In this document: positions 1 to 11,800 of the stretch, piece after piece
How the letters are laid out: each line of letters begins with the position of its first letter
Numbering within the stretch: the stretch's first letter is position 1
Source of the DNA: Alligator mississippiensis
Taxonomy: Eukaryota; Chordata; Crocodylia; Alligatoridae
Assembly (NCBI RefSeq): GCF_030867095.1
Contig: NC_081824.1
Coordinates: 176,274,933-176,338,932 of the forward strand
Direction of reading: 5' to 3'
DNA: 64,000 bases
The notes under the pieces: model-generated
Seen by the model: the letters and a program-made list of their open reading frames with translations, nothing else
Told to the model about the DNA's origin: nothing
Databases searched by the model: none
Position numbers and translations under genes: made by a program

Positions 1-1114
1 CATCCACCACCCTGTGCCACTGCTGCGTGCAAGCCATGTGCAACCCCTCCCGTGCTGCTACTCTACCATTCACACCCCCATGCTGCCAGTGCATGGAAGC
101 CCTACCCTCTGGCTTCGGTATTTTTAGATAACCAACATTTTTACATTACCAGCACCCAGCGTTCCCCGCTCATGCCGGATAACGGAAATTTTATTGTATC
201 TAGTGTATACTATGCGTTGCTGCAAATGTCTGTAGCACATTTGTAAAATGACCTGCCATCACTCTTGTGGTCACCCACTTTGGTGTAGACCACAGTGGGC
301 AAAACATGGCCTGCGAGCTGGATCTGGCCCGTCCAAGAGATTTTATTCAGCCTGTGGCAGGTCCCTGGCATGCAGCGGGGCTGGGTGAGTGTGGCGTCAA
401 GGCTTGGCTTCCCAGCAGCCCTGATGGTTGCAACTTCTGGCTGTTGCTGCCAGCGTCACTGACAGACTCAGTTCTGCTGCCCTGGCATGCCAGTCTGTCC
501 TTCCACCCACTGCTGGGAGCACTGGATGGAGCATGTGGGCAGACAGGTGGGGTCTCCATAACGACTAGCTCAGACCCCCTGTGGGGAGGGCATGCTGTGC
601 TGGATAGGATGGGGCTGATGATGGCCAGAGAGCGGTGTCTGTGAATGGGCCAGGGGTCCAGGGCTGGGATCTTAGGGTGGTGACAGAATGGGTCCAGGTC
701 CCAGAGCGGAGCCACAATCCTCTTGCTGCATGTTCCTGTGATGGGTGCTGTTTCCATGGGCAGGGAAGTGCGGAAGTGGATTAGAGCTTGGCCTCAGGCC
801 CCGGACCTGGCCCTGTGCTGTCACCACCCTGTGATCCCAGTCCCACTTGCCCATCCGACTCCTGTAGGGAACTCTTGTCAGTGGGATGTCTTTGTTTCGT
901 CAGTGGCTTCACGTAAATGCATAAAGCAAAAATATCTCCTGGATCGTTTTACTCCATCATAATCCTGTAAATCTTACAGTCGCGCTTCGAATTTTTGTGG
1001 TAAGAAACTATATACATTAAGCATGTATCTGTGTAATCTTCATGTTCTCATATAGCAAGCCATCGTATGTACAGTTTGCATTTCATTTTTGTAAGACGTT
1101 TAATTCATTATACT
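1..1114. other. Intronic sequence, no gene recognised
   Basis: Taken as part of the upstream WDR43 intron. The first 1 kb is GC-rich in places. Around 120-215 the text TTTAGATAACC ... CCGGATAACGG resembles the ends of Tigger/pogo-type elements, but no complete element could be bounded. Confidence 0.4.
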
Positions 1115-1560
1115 TTGGGATCTACTTAAAGCACGCAGAGGTGAAATACAAATTGTCGGCTGCTCGTGGTGCCCAGTACCATTTCTAAATCTTTTAGCAG
1201 CAGGCCTCCTCTCCCTCTGCCCCTACACCCTGGGGCCAAGGGGTACCACTGGCCCCATCCCTTTCTGCTGACTGGTTGAGAGGGCTGCCTTTCATGTGGT
1301 CCCTCCCCTTGCCACTGATTCGCGGAGAGGGGTAAGACTGCACAAAAGGTAGCCTTCAAGGCCAATCAGCGGTGGAAGGAGGCAGGGGTGTCGCTATCCA
1401 CACACCTTTCTTTGCTGCTCCCTTCTGTGCGAGACTGAGTTGTAGCAGCCACTAGTTCCCACTGGGGAGCCAGTATTTTATTTTTAGTAAGTTGGGGTTT
1501 TTTTGGCAATTCTGCACAAAATCATGGGGAATGCCAGTTTTTGCGGTGATTGTGGAAACT
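1115..1560 (+). mobile_element. Left part of a hAT-like element (same family as 2886-3241), right end not found
   Basis: TTGGGATCTACTTAAAG at 1115 resembles the left end TAGGGGTCTACTTAAAA of the bounded copy at 2886-3241. The following sequence has the same kind of GC-rich, CACTGATT-containing body seen in the copy at 18283-18685. No matching right terminus or target-site duplication was found, so the extent is approximate. Confidence 0.45.
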
Positions 1561-1734
1561 GCCATTTTTGCAAAATGACAGGAACCAAGGGCAGTAGGAC
1601 CCAGGGGAAGCCTGGCGGGCTACCGCAATAGCAGGGCCTGCCTGGCCCCGCCCCCACCCCAGCAAGAAGCCCCAGCAGGGGCTTTTGGCCTTGGGACCAT
1701 ATGGCTGCCTCAGCACCGGAACCTCAGGTAACGG

Positions 1735-2440
1735 GTGGGGACCTTGGGCAGGGAAGGAGTGCAGGGAAAAGCAGCCCCTTGCCCGCCCTGTGGCAGGCGC
1801 TCCCTGCTGCAGTCACTTGCAGCTCACAGGGCTGTCCTGAGCAGGCACAGGCAGCCCCATGTGGATTGCGAGTGGCTGCAGTGCGGGGCGCCGGCCACGG
1901 GGCAAGCAAGGGGCCACTTTTCCTGCGCTCAGCACCAGCTTGTAACCGACCCCAGCTGCCAGCTTGGGTCCCGCGCTGGCTCCAAGCTCGCCTATCAGTG
2001 CTGTGCTGCGGCAGCAGCAGTTGTGCGCCGCGCCACCCCCCTCCCCCCCCGCTTGCTGCGCCAAGCAGCATTTGCTGCTGCTGTCCGCCTGGAGCTTGCG
2101 TGCTGGGCAGCCCAGAGGTGGTGGTGGCAAATACTGCCTGGCATGGCAAGTGGGGGGGGGGCTTCAGCTGCTGCTGCAGTGGGACAGCCCCGACTGGTGA
2201 GCCTGGAGCTGCGTGGGGCCCAGGCTGGCAGCAGGTTACAAGCTGGTGCTGAGCGTGGGAAAAGTGGCCCCTTGCCCTTCCCGTGCCCAGTGCCTTGTGT
2301 TGCAGCCGCATGCAGCCCATGTGGGGCTGCCTGTGCCTGTTCAGGACAGCCCCGTGCAGGCTGCAAGCGGCTGCAGCAGAGAGTGCTGGCCATGGGGTGG
2401 GGGAGGTGCTGCTTTTCCGGCATCCCCATGCTTAGCACCA
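1735..2440. repeat. Long imperfect palindrome (foldback), about 700 bp
   Basis: The left arm runs to about 2085 and the right arm from about 2110, centred near 2095. Anchors are GCTCAGCACCAGCTTGTAAC at 1927-1946 against its reverse complement at 2235-2254, CAAGGGGCCACTTTTCC against GGAAAAGTGGCCCCTTG, and CCAAGCAGCATTTGC at 2061 against its partner ending 2141. Arms match end to end with scattered mismatches. GC-rich, so several long open frames occur by chance on both strands. Probably the body of a foldback DNA transposon whose termini I could not define. Confidence 0.85.
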
Positions 2441-2718
2441 GCTCGTTCCCTGCCAGCGAGCAGGGGATTGGGGCTGCCCCCTGCCTGTACCACGGGGCTG
2501 GTGGTCACTGGGAGTGAGCGGAAACACAGGGCCCACACTAGTGTCCTGGGGCCAATGCCAGCGGGACCCAGAGCAGGGTGGCAGGGATACAGGGTCCCGG
2601 CCAGCAGGGGCTCTATGGAGCATGACCAGCTCCCCCCTCTCCCTGCTGGTGCAGCCCAGCCCAACTCCACAGACCCCTGCCAGCCTGCACCCTGCTTTGG
2701 GCCCCACCGATGCCAGCC

Positions 2719-2764
2719 CTAAGACATTGGTCCCAAGACATTGGGACGTTGGTCCCAAGTTGGT
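2719..2764. repeat. Short tandem/inverted repeats
   Basis: ACATTGGTCCCAAG, ACATTGGGACG and TTGGTCCCAAGTTGG follow each other, giving an imperfect 15-16 bp tandem array that also contains the palindrome TTGGGACGTTGGTCCCAA. Confidence 0.5.
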
Positions 2765-2885
2765 GACTGGGGGCAGGGCACCTGTCAAGGGGCAGGGCTA
2801 TCTATGCAGCCCTCAACAGCTTGCCAAAACTGTGTAAGCAGCCTTCCGCTCGAAATGGCCCGCCCCTGGATTGAACGCTAATGAG

Positions 2886-3241
2886 TAGGGGTCTACTTAA
2901 AACATGGCTTTGCAGATTTAATGGAAGCCACTAAATAAACAGCACCAGCGGCAAAAATGAATAAAATATCAGCTTCCCAGTGGGAGCCAATGGTTTTTGC
3001 TGCTGCTTGCAGCTTGGCCTTGCAGCTTGCCCCAGGAGAAGAAAGTGCTGGCTAGCAGGGTGCCATGAGGCGTAGCAGAAAAGATGGCTGCCACCCCCAT
3101 CTCTTCTCCCCCCACCCATTGCAGCTCTGCCAATTGGGAGCAAGGGGTGGTGCCTCCAGGAAATACCCACAAAATCAGTTCTTTGTGCCATGACCAAGCC
3201 ATGAAATTGCTTCGTCTCATTGCGAGTTAAGTAGAGCCCTA
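2886..3241. mobile_element. hAT-like non-autonomous DNA transposon, 356 bp
   Basis: Terminal inverted repeats are TAGGGGTCTACTTAA at the left and TTAAGTAGAGCCCTA at the right. The flanks are an 8-bp target-site duplication with one mismatch (CTAATGAG 2878-2885, CTTATGAG 3242-3249). Eight-base duplications and TAGGG ends are typical of hAT elements. No transposase frame; mobilised in trans if it ever moved alone. Confidence 0.85.
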
Positions 3242-3679
3242 CTTATGAGGAAGGGTTGGTTTATTTGTAGATAGCAACATTTCTACTGGTGCTAATGCCA
3301 TTTACAGTCGGGAGACATCATTCAGCGTGTTCAAGCTATGTTTTCTCTTTGCATAGCCCTCAGTCACGCTAGCAGGTTAATACACGGGCCAGGTACTAGT
3401 AAATCTCACTATCCACACACCTTTTTTGGCCACTTTGACAGTCCCAAGTTCACATGCTTATTTGTAGGCATGTGCTTCAGTTCCATTGAAGTCCATATTT
3501 TGTTAATTGTTTTAGAGAAAATTGGTAATTTAGGTTGGTGGATCTTAAGTGTGTACCTCATTGACACGGTCTGATATGGTATTTATGCCTACAAAGTCTG
3601 AAGTTTAAAATGAAATTTTTTTACTAGCCTATTTAAGCTACACTTTTTCTATCATCCCAAAGTTTCTCTTTGCCATTAT

Positions 3680-4718
3680 TAGGGGTGTACCAACAGATTT
3701 TTTGGGCCAGTACTGATGGCTGATTTTTAATGAGCCGTATCAGCCTATACAGATCCAGTTGCTGATATGCAGCCTGGCAGCTCGGAGAGCAGCATCAGGC
3801 TGCTAAGTCTGGGCTGGGGGGAGAAGGGAGGGTGGGGAGATTAAGGCCTCTGCAGTGAGGGAGGGAGTGGGTCTGGGGTAGGGGCAGGCATTACCCAGCC
3901 AGGGTGGGGCAGGGTGAGGGACAGAGCCGTGGCTCGTCCAGGGGGTAGGGGGTCCGGCTACTATGTGCACCCTTGGAGGGCATGGTGGGGGGGGGGTGTC
4001 CCCCTGGATCTGTGTGTGGGGCAAGGGTAGGCTGCTGCTGTGGGCTGGGGCCGGAGGCTGTGCCAGGTTCTTCCCAGCGCGGGAGCTGGACCAGGGCTGT
4101 GCTCGGGGCAGGTAGCGGTGCTGCTGTGGGGGGATAAAGTGAATTTTGGTGTGGCTGCAAGCTCCCCCCCCCCAGCCCTGTTCCCAGCGCCGCTGCCTCC
4201 TAACCTGAGCATGGCCCCGCCCCTTCGCTGGGAAGCGCTTGGCACAGATCCTGGCCCCAGCTCGCAGCAGCAGCCCACCCTCACCCCATGCACAAATCTG
4301 TGTGCATGCCCTCCATGCCCTCCTGGGGTGCACATAGTGGTGGGAACATCTCTCCCCTGCGTCTCCCGGGTGGCTGCTTGCACCTTTGTCCCATCCCATG
4401 GCCTGCCCTGCCCCTCCTTGGGCAGCGCCTGCCCAGCCCCACTCCCTCCCTTACCTTGGGGGTCTTACTCTGAGCCCCCCCCTTCCCTTCCTCTGCCCCT
4501 TCTCCCACAACAGACTTACCAGCTGGACACTGCTCTCCACACTGTCAGGCTGCGCTCCTGATCGCCTGTGCGCTGTGCTGCAGCTGCACGCGTGAATGGG
4601 GCATTTATCAGCAACATTATCAGCCACATCAGCCAAAAAAAAGCTGATTGCAGATAATGTCAATTTTCCTTATATTCGTGCTGATATAATATGGGACTAA
4701 TGTATCAGTGCACCTCTA
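3680..4718. mobile_element. hAT-like foldback element, 1039 bp, perfect 8-bp target duplication
   Basis: Left end TAGGGGTGTACCAA, right end TCAGTGCACCTCTA, flanked by identical GCCATTAT at 3672-3679 and 4719-4726. The body is a long imperfect palindrome: CTATGTGCACCC at 3960 pairs with the segment ending CACATAG at 4338, and GTGAGGGAGGGAGTGGG near 3856 pairs with CCCACTCCCTCCCTTAC near 4438. No transposase frame is visible. Open frames inside it are by-products of GC-rich sequence. Related copies lie at 6733-7557, about 15366-16090 and 43190-43745. Confidence 0.92.
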
Positions 4719-4726
4719 GCCATTAT

Positions 4727-5513
4727 TGCTTTCTCCTTTCTATTGAATATGTTGGTGGGATTCTTTTATTGCATTTCTGCTGTGTATTAAATTGCCTTTT
4801 TGTAGAGTGAGTCCAATATTGTTTTTTAGTCCATGAGGATTCTGAGTGCAGTTGATGCTGGGGTCCTTCCAAAGGCTGCATGTAGGACAGGAGGACCTTC
4901 TGTACATAGAGCCAATCTGGGTGCCAGCCACTATACCAGTAACATCAGCTCTGTGCAGAGCCCACTTCTGCTCTCACTCATGAGTTGCCCTGTTCCAGTG
5001 AAATATTTAATGGATGTGGATGGTGGATATAGATGTGATATCCGAGTCTGTAGTGACTGCAGGAGTGGCTCAGAATCTGCCATTGCAGAACTTGGACAGG
5101 GATGCAAGCACCTTGCTTGTTCCCATAGAATAGACCTGTTAATGGGCTTGACATACTGTCTATCCATCTCTGGGCTGAGGACACCTTTCTTTGTCTCCTT
5201 GTACCGCCTGTGTTGTCTTGGCCACCATTATCCTTTTCCTTCACTAGTGTTGTTTTGATACAGTGCCAGTTTTGCGGAGTAGGTGGAGAGCTGGCCAATG
5301 TGGTAGTGCTTCATGCTTTGTCCGACTGAATTTCCTTTTCCAATAACTTTCCTGCTTGGGCTTGGGCCACTTCCGCGGTGAATCTGTTAGCTTGCACTGA
5401 CCAGAAATAACACAGTAAAACCAATCATAAATGTGACATGCTGACAGCACCTACCAGGGAAAACAACTTCCCTTGTTTGCTTTTTGTTCAACACCTGTGT
5501 CCATTCTCTAGAG
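4727..5513. other. Intronic sequence, nothing recognised
   Basis: Unique-looking intronic DNA. No splice-framed coding exon, RNA gene or repeat boundary could be supported. Confidence 0.4.
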
Positions 5514-5560
5514 CAGGGGTTGGCAACTTTTCAGTAATGGAGGACTGAATTAGCACAGCT
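5514..5560 (+). mobile_element. hAT-type terminus
   Basis: GCAGGGGTTGGCAACTTTTC resembles the CAGGGGT-start termini of hAT/Charlie-like elements. The opposite end was not located, so only the terminus is called. Confidence 0.4.
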
Positions 5561-6732
5561 CAGTTGTGATGATGGCTGGAGTATATAATTTATATGAGAT
5601 TAATCTTCAACTGCAATGTGACACTGGGATACTCCTTCACAAAGCACATGTGTAAGGACTACTGAACTTGCTCTAGCTCCATGCAATTTCTCAGCAGTGG
5701 GAGTGACCCTCTAGAGAAACTCCTGCCCCCTACAAACCCTAGGAGTTTGGGGGCAGGCAGCCCTTGCTCATACACTGATTAAAGGCAGGTACCCCTCTGC
5801 ACTGCAAACCTCAATCCTACCTGCAGAGCATCTCCCATTCACTGCAGTCTATCAAGCACGGCCCTGCACAGATCATTACCTGACTGCTCTGCCCATCCCT
5901 CTCCAGTTGGAGACATTCTGGAGCCCATGTTCCAGTCCCTGCTGTTGCACCTGCTCCCTAGCGCATGGCCTGCCAAGCTCTGGGACATGGCAGAAATGCA
6001 AGCAGCATCCTGAAGTACAACGTGTTTCCAGGTGAGTGAAGGAGCCATGGCAGCTGCACAGTCCATGCTGCACCATGTGCTGGGCATGTCCCTGGCCAGC
6101 CCAGTGTGTGGTGCAAAATGACTTTGGGATGCATGGAGGAGCCATGGCCACAGCTGGAACTGGTGTGCTCTTCTGTGCTTGCCATTGTTCTGGGCCTGAG
6201 TTTATCATTCTCAATCGACTTTTCTACCTCTCCTGTTTGGTATGGAGGGGCATGGAGTCCCTACCACTATTGGTTTATGTCTATCTGTTGCATCTCATGT
6301 GTGGCTGTGACTTTCAAACTTGAACTACTAACGTTATTTATTTAAGGAACTTAATAAGGCAAGTACACACACATAGTCTGACTTTTCTGCTCATGTCTGC
6401 AGATGCACTTCAGTAAGCTTAGGAGAAGTGTAACATTTTTGGGAAAGATCTAAGACCCTCAGGCCCCTTTCAGTGGCACTTTGGTGTCTAGGTCACTTAA
6501 ATGCTTTGAAAAGTGTTCTCCTATCAGGGGATGGCAAAGAAACACTCTAATGTCCATTCGTCAGAATGCCTTGCTATGATGCTATACACTTGGTTTTGCT
6601 CACTACTGATGTGCAGTAAGGATGGTTTCCTTTTGGCTGCCAGCATCAGCTGGCTCTGTTTTGAAGTGCAGTCAAACAGAGCTATAGCAAGGGAGAGTGA
6701 GTGCCAAGATTGGCATTTATTGTTATTTTTCC
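5561..6732. other. Intronic sequence, nothing recognised
   Basis: May include the body of the element starting at 5514. No exon or RNA gene is supported. Confidence 0.35.
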
Positions 6733-7557
6733 TAGAGGTGCACCGATATATCAGTCACATATCGGATCGGCACCGATAACAGGAAAATTAACATTATTTG
6801 CAGTTGGCTTTTTTGGTTGATAACGTCACTGATAAATGTTGTGTGCATTAGCACAGCTGCAGCATGCATGCAGCCAGGAATGCAGCTCAGCACCTTGAAA
6901 AGCAGCCTTCTGCCAGTAAGTCAGGGGGTGTGAAGGAGGGGGTGGCAGATGGAGGCCCCCACAGTGAGGGAGGGAGTGGGGCAGGGGCAGGGGCTGGCAC
7001 TGCCAAGCCAGGGCAGTGAATGCAACCCTGGGGCTGGGAGAGGTGGCTATGGGCAATTTTGGGGTGGCCACAGCCCCTCAAGCCTCCCCCTGGCACTGCT
7101 GCCTGCCCCGTGCAGCTGAGACTGCCCTGCCCGCTTTGAGTGCAGCCCCTGGCCCTGAGCCCACAGTGAGCAGCCTGCACCCACCCCTTGCATGAATCGA
7201 AGGGGGCACATGCCCCCCATGCCTCCCCTGGGCATGTGTGCAGCGGCAGCAGGCCTCCCTCCCTTCCGCCTCATGTGCCCTGGATGTGCCTCCTGTGGCT
7301 CTGTTCCGCTCCTGGCCCTGGGTTCACATTTGCTGCCCTTGTTCGACAGTGCCTGCCCTGCTGCACTCCCTTACCATGGGGGCCTCAATTTGCCCTCCTC
7401 CATACCCCCTCTCCTCCACACCCCTTCTCCCCCACAGACTTACGGAGCTGCCAGGCTGTATTCCTGTAAATCAGTTATTGGATTGGTATCCGCCGATATG
7501 GCTGGTTAATAATTGGCTATTGGCATTAGCCAATAAATCTTTATTGGTGCACCTCTA
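6733..7557. mobile_element. hAT-like foldback element, about 825 bp
   Basis: The left end TAGAGGTGCACCGATA and right end TTATTGGTGCACCTCTA form clear inverted repeats and match the ends of the 3680-4718 element. The GC-rich inner arms are inverted: GATGGAGGCCCCCACAGTGA near 6950 against the segment near 7377 that reads TACCATGGGGGCCTCAATTT. The flanks ATTTTTCC and ACATTTTC only loosely agree, so the target duplication has decayed or the boundary is off by a base. Confidence 0.85.
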
Positions 7558-7565
7558 ACATTTTC

Positions 7566-8737
7566 CTTTTACCTTTTTTAATTTATTCTTTCCGTTGATA
7601 TTTGTTTTAAAGTACGTTATTGAGCTCAAGCTAACTGATTTTTAATTGCCTAAATAACTTTTCCTCCCTTCCCCCATCCTCTTAAATTTAAGTACCCTTA
7701 CTACTCTGCAGTCATATGGTATCACCCTTGAATTTTGGGATGGAGGTTAGCTGGTTCCCTCCCATTCTGAATGCAAACTTGAGTTCAAAACTTTGCTGCT
7801 GTTTGTCTCCAGCTGTAAATGTTTCCTTGACTGCATCCTGGATACTGGTTATCAGTATCACAGTACCACCATTGTTTTCTGTATTGTTTTATTTAAAAAT
7901 ATCTTTAAGAACAAATTGTTAGGGTTTTCTACATTGTAACTGAGGGATTTAAGCTATGTCTTATGTTGCTTGGAGTAAGCCTTTCTTGAAATTCTTTTCT
8001 ATGCAACCAAACCTGTTCTGTTTAGGTCCTTTTCTCAGAATTCAATTGAGGATAATGTGCAACAAATGAGCTTGGTAAATGAGATGTTCCAAAAAACCCA
8101 TTCTGAATACAGTAGCAAGGAATCAAAATGTGTGATGTTCATGTGGAGCACCTCTTGAATTGGGTGTAGATTGCTGCTTTTCTTAGAATTTAAAGGCCAG
8201 TGCAATTATCCTGCCACTGAATTGTTCCTGGAAGGTGCAGGAGTTTACAGCAGCATATTGCACTTTTATCCAAGAACATCAGTCCTTAATTCATTAATGT
8301 TCAATACTGAAATACTTCTTGGCAGCCTCAACAGAAAGGGACCAACGATTGGTTAGCAATGAGAACTGAATAACACTCATGAAGTGGCCCTTTGAGAACT
8401 AATTGAAGTATACTTTTTGAGGGGTGGAGGGAGGTAGAATTGTGCATTGATGCAGTAAATGTTTCTCCTGATCTGTGTACAGGCTGTTAGGTTCTGAGTT
8501 GGCAGCCGCTTCATCAATACTGAATCTCATGTAGAATTGTTGGTTAAGTTAGCACATGTTTTCTGATTTTTGAAATATAGTTGTGACATCTGCAGTTTTT
8601 TAAAAGTGATGCATTTTTTTTTCTTGGTTGCTTCACCATTACTGATAGAAGTTGGAAGTTGTGTTGATAAGCAACATATTCTTTCTTCTTCCCTCGCCTC
8701 CCTCTCTTCTTGCACATCCTCTCCGCCCTCAATCTAG
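7566..8737. other. Intronic sequence leading to exon at 8738
   Basis: AT-rich intron. Its only supported signal is the long pyrimidine tract at about 8681-8737 that serves the acceptor of the first exon in the window. Confidence 0.5.
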
Positions 8738-8858
8738 CAAATGGAAAGGCGACAATAGCAGCGTCAGTTCACTGTGCATCAGTCCAGATGGGAAGATGTT
8801 ACTTTCAGCTGGTCGAACTATCAAACTGTGGGACCTGGAGACCAAAGAAGTCTACAGA
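8738..8858 (+). CDS. WDR43: WDR43 exon a: WD40 repeat segment
   Basis: A long pyrimidine tract ends in TCTAG at 8733-8737. The exon opens with one base completing a split codon, then reads [19 protein letters not shown] through [12 protein letters not shown]. The KLWDLE signature is the end of a WD40 blade. The donor is GTGAGT at 8859. The exon ends in phase 0. Confidence 0.95.
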
Positions 8859-11800
8859 GTGAGTGACTTGTTATATGCTAAACAGTATTTTTTTTCGGGG
8901 TTAAACAGGCATTGCCTAGCTACTATTTCCTAATAAAGTGTGTCCAAGTTGTGGCACAAGACAAACAGTTGTCAGGCCAGGGGTTGCTGGAAGCTGCTGC
9001 TGTGATGATACCTTCAACTGTGGTTTCGATCTGCTGACAGTTGAATGAAGACGCTAAATTCCTTGGCTGTGTCTGAGCTTGTTGCCAGTAGCCCCTGTAC
9101 AAACTTTCAGTACAAGTTCACGTGGCGTTTGTTTTCCCTGGATCTTTTTTTGCATGTGTTCCTTATTCTGAATGCAAAAACAAAAAGATAGGCCAAACCA
9201 ACTGCTTTCAGAAGTGATAATGGATTGTATGACAGCGGGATTCAGGGACCAGGTGTAATAAGACTTCATAATATCCTCAGCTAGCCTTATCTCTAAATGG
9301 TCAGTTACTAACTTGCCATCAAAGCAGTTAGGAGGAGGTCTGGTAGCAAAAATCCTAAAGTTCTGGAGACACGGGGATAGACCAAACTTGGTCTGAACAA
9401 GTAGAATGTAACTACCGTATTTACTGAAATTCAAGACAAGGTTTCCCTCCCGAGTCCCTCATCCTGTAATTGCATACAACAAAATCTCACTAAATACATT
9501 GTCTGTTGTTAAAATGCCAAAAGCAGCAGGTGTTCAGCAATGGAAACCAACTATATAGTTGATTAAATGCAGCCAACACTCAGCATGACTATAAAACACA
9601 TGGCTTACATTGGGTAAACATGCTGATGAGAACGTACCACAGGACTAGATTAGTGTAGCCATTTGAATAAGATATATGATAGTACCCATAAAGCGCAGTC
9701 CCCCTCACTGCTGACTCTTTTACAAGTCATGGTGTGCCACAACATTGCATATGTAGACCCTCTCTCAGCCTGGCGTACATGATCAGTGTGGCCCTGCCCT
9801 CCATGAGGTGAAGTCGGAGCAGGTTGCCCTGCGCCTCATCTGCATATACATTTTTGCAGCATCCCAGGATTTGTGACAAGAATACCTGGTTCCAGTCATG
9901 AGTGGGGGCTAATTAGCACATGGGCCCTTGGTTGGGGGGGAGGGGGGAGTGTATTTGGAGTACAGACACATACTGAGCACTGCTGAACTGTGGGGTCACT
10001 ACGGCTTGAAATGCTCTTCACTCTGGTGGGGCCCAGGCCAATGAACTATATGATAAATTATGAACCTTTGGCATTGGACTAATATAGCTTGTACTACATA
10101 TAAGTAGTTGCCAAAGTGATGCTTAAAAGTGTTTTTATGGTATACTTATGCTAAAATTTGCAGCAGTTTAAAAAAATAAGAGGTAGCATTCTGGAATAAC
10201 TAAGTGCGTGGGTAATACCCAAATTGTTACAGCCATGTTTAATTTTAAGGTTATTGTTTTCAACTTGGCTTCTCATTTCCATGCGCTCAGGGAGAGCAGG
10301 GTCTGACCATAAGGAGAGAGTGGGAAGGGGCTGCCAAGGGAAAAAGTTGGGGGGAAGCAGAAGGCAAAGGACTACCTGATCCCCCTCAGATTTATTTTCC
10401 CTGCTATAGCAGTAAGAGATCAACAAATTCAACATAAATCCCCGATAATTAGACTCTATACCTGGAAAATGATAACATTTATAAAATTTCCTTATATAGA
10501 ATCTAATTATTGGGAGGTCATCTCATCAGTGTAGTCTTTTATTTGAGTAAATATGGTACTTGTGTGCCTTAAGGGTTAAACAGGAGATCTTCACTTAAAT
10601 CCTGAGTGCATTGGCTCATCCGTGCGCTGGACTAGAGATTGCAGATGAAAACATGTCTTCATTTTTCTTGTAGACGCCAGCAAAAAGATTAATAGATGAG
10701 GAAATACTCTTGGGCAGTAGCAGCAGTACTTGTGTGGTACCATCTTATGGAGAGTGCTGGAAATATGCAAGGTTGTTGGAGGATGGCACATTTCTTTCTA
10801 ATGCTTTCCCACTTCCACCTGTTTGTTTGTCCTATGTCCACACGGTTCAAGAAACCTTTCCTTGAAATTTAGACGCTCACAGTAATTGGATAGTTCTGCT
10901 TTACTAATAGTACAGAAGTGTCTTTACTCTAGTAAAGACTGACTCTAATAATTCTCAGCACAGGGATACATTTTTCAAAATGTTGTTCTTGATGACTACA
11001 TCATCCCTTCTCAAATGAGATTTTGTTTCCACTAGCATTTCACAGGCCATGCAACAGCAGTTTCATCACTAATGTTCACAACAGTACGACCTCCAAATGA
11101 AAATCAACCCTTTGATGGAATTACTGGGCTGTATTTCTTGTCTGGAGCAGTGCATGACCGGTTACTTAGTGTATGGTAAGTAAATCTTGCTTGTTTCTGT
11201 GGAATATAGACTTGTTTGAAAAGAATAAATCAGATTCTGTTTTTTAGTAATTAACAGCAGCGTTACTCTGTATTAATGCAATGATGACAATTTTGCCTTG
11301 CTGACAGTAGAATGAGGGCATGAATTTCCTTGTTTGTATCTGAGCGTGATACCAGTACTCTCTATTCAGGTCACTAAGGGATGCTGTGATCTTGCTATAT
11401 GATCACACTTTTTGTTTGTAGTTTTTTAAAGTATTTATCTAGTTTTCTAGATGGTTCACTGGTTTTGTAATTTTGTGTTGCCTTTTGGTGCTGATGCAGA
11501 GGGCAGAATAATGAATGTCTTTGTGGTGTATGTTTTTTTTTTTTTTTCCTGGTGTTAAATAATATACTTTTTTCCCTCAGGCAGATCAGGTCAGATAGGA
11601 AAGAAAAGAATGCTGTAATGTCTTTCACAGTTACAGACGAACCAATTTTCATTGACCTGACAGTGTCAGAAAGCAAAGAAGAGGTAAGAGAAGTAGTTTG
11701 CACTTGTTGCACAATTTGGTTTTATTTCGTTGCTGGTTTCTGTTCATGTTGGAAGCAAGCAGCCTGGCTTATGTCTATTTTGCTTTTGGTAAGCAAGGAT

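Noticed and set aside
1735..2517. Open frame of 260 codons on + and overlapping frames on both strands
   Set aside because: They lie in the GC-rich palindrome, occur on both strands at once, are Ala/Cys/Gly/Pro-rich and show no family resemblance.
1700..2800. CpG island/promoter
   Set aside because: GC-rich because of the foldback repeat, lies inside an intron and shows no first-exon signal.
4040..4561. 173-codon and antisense 198-codon frames
   Set aside because: Inside the foldback hAT-like element; mirror-image frames from GC-rich inverted arms.
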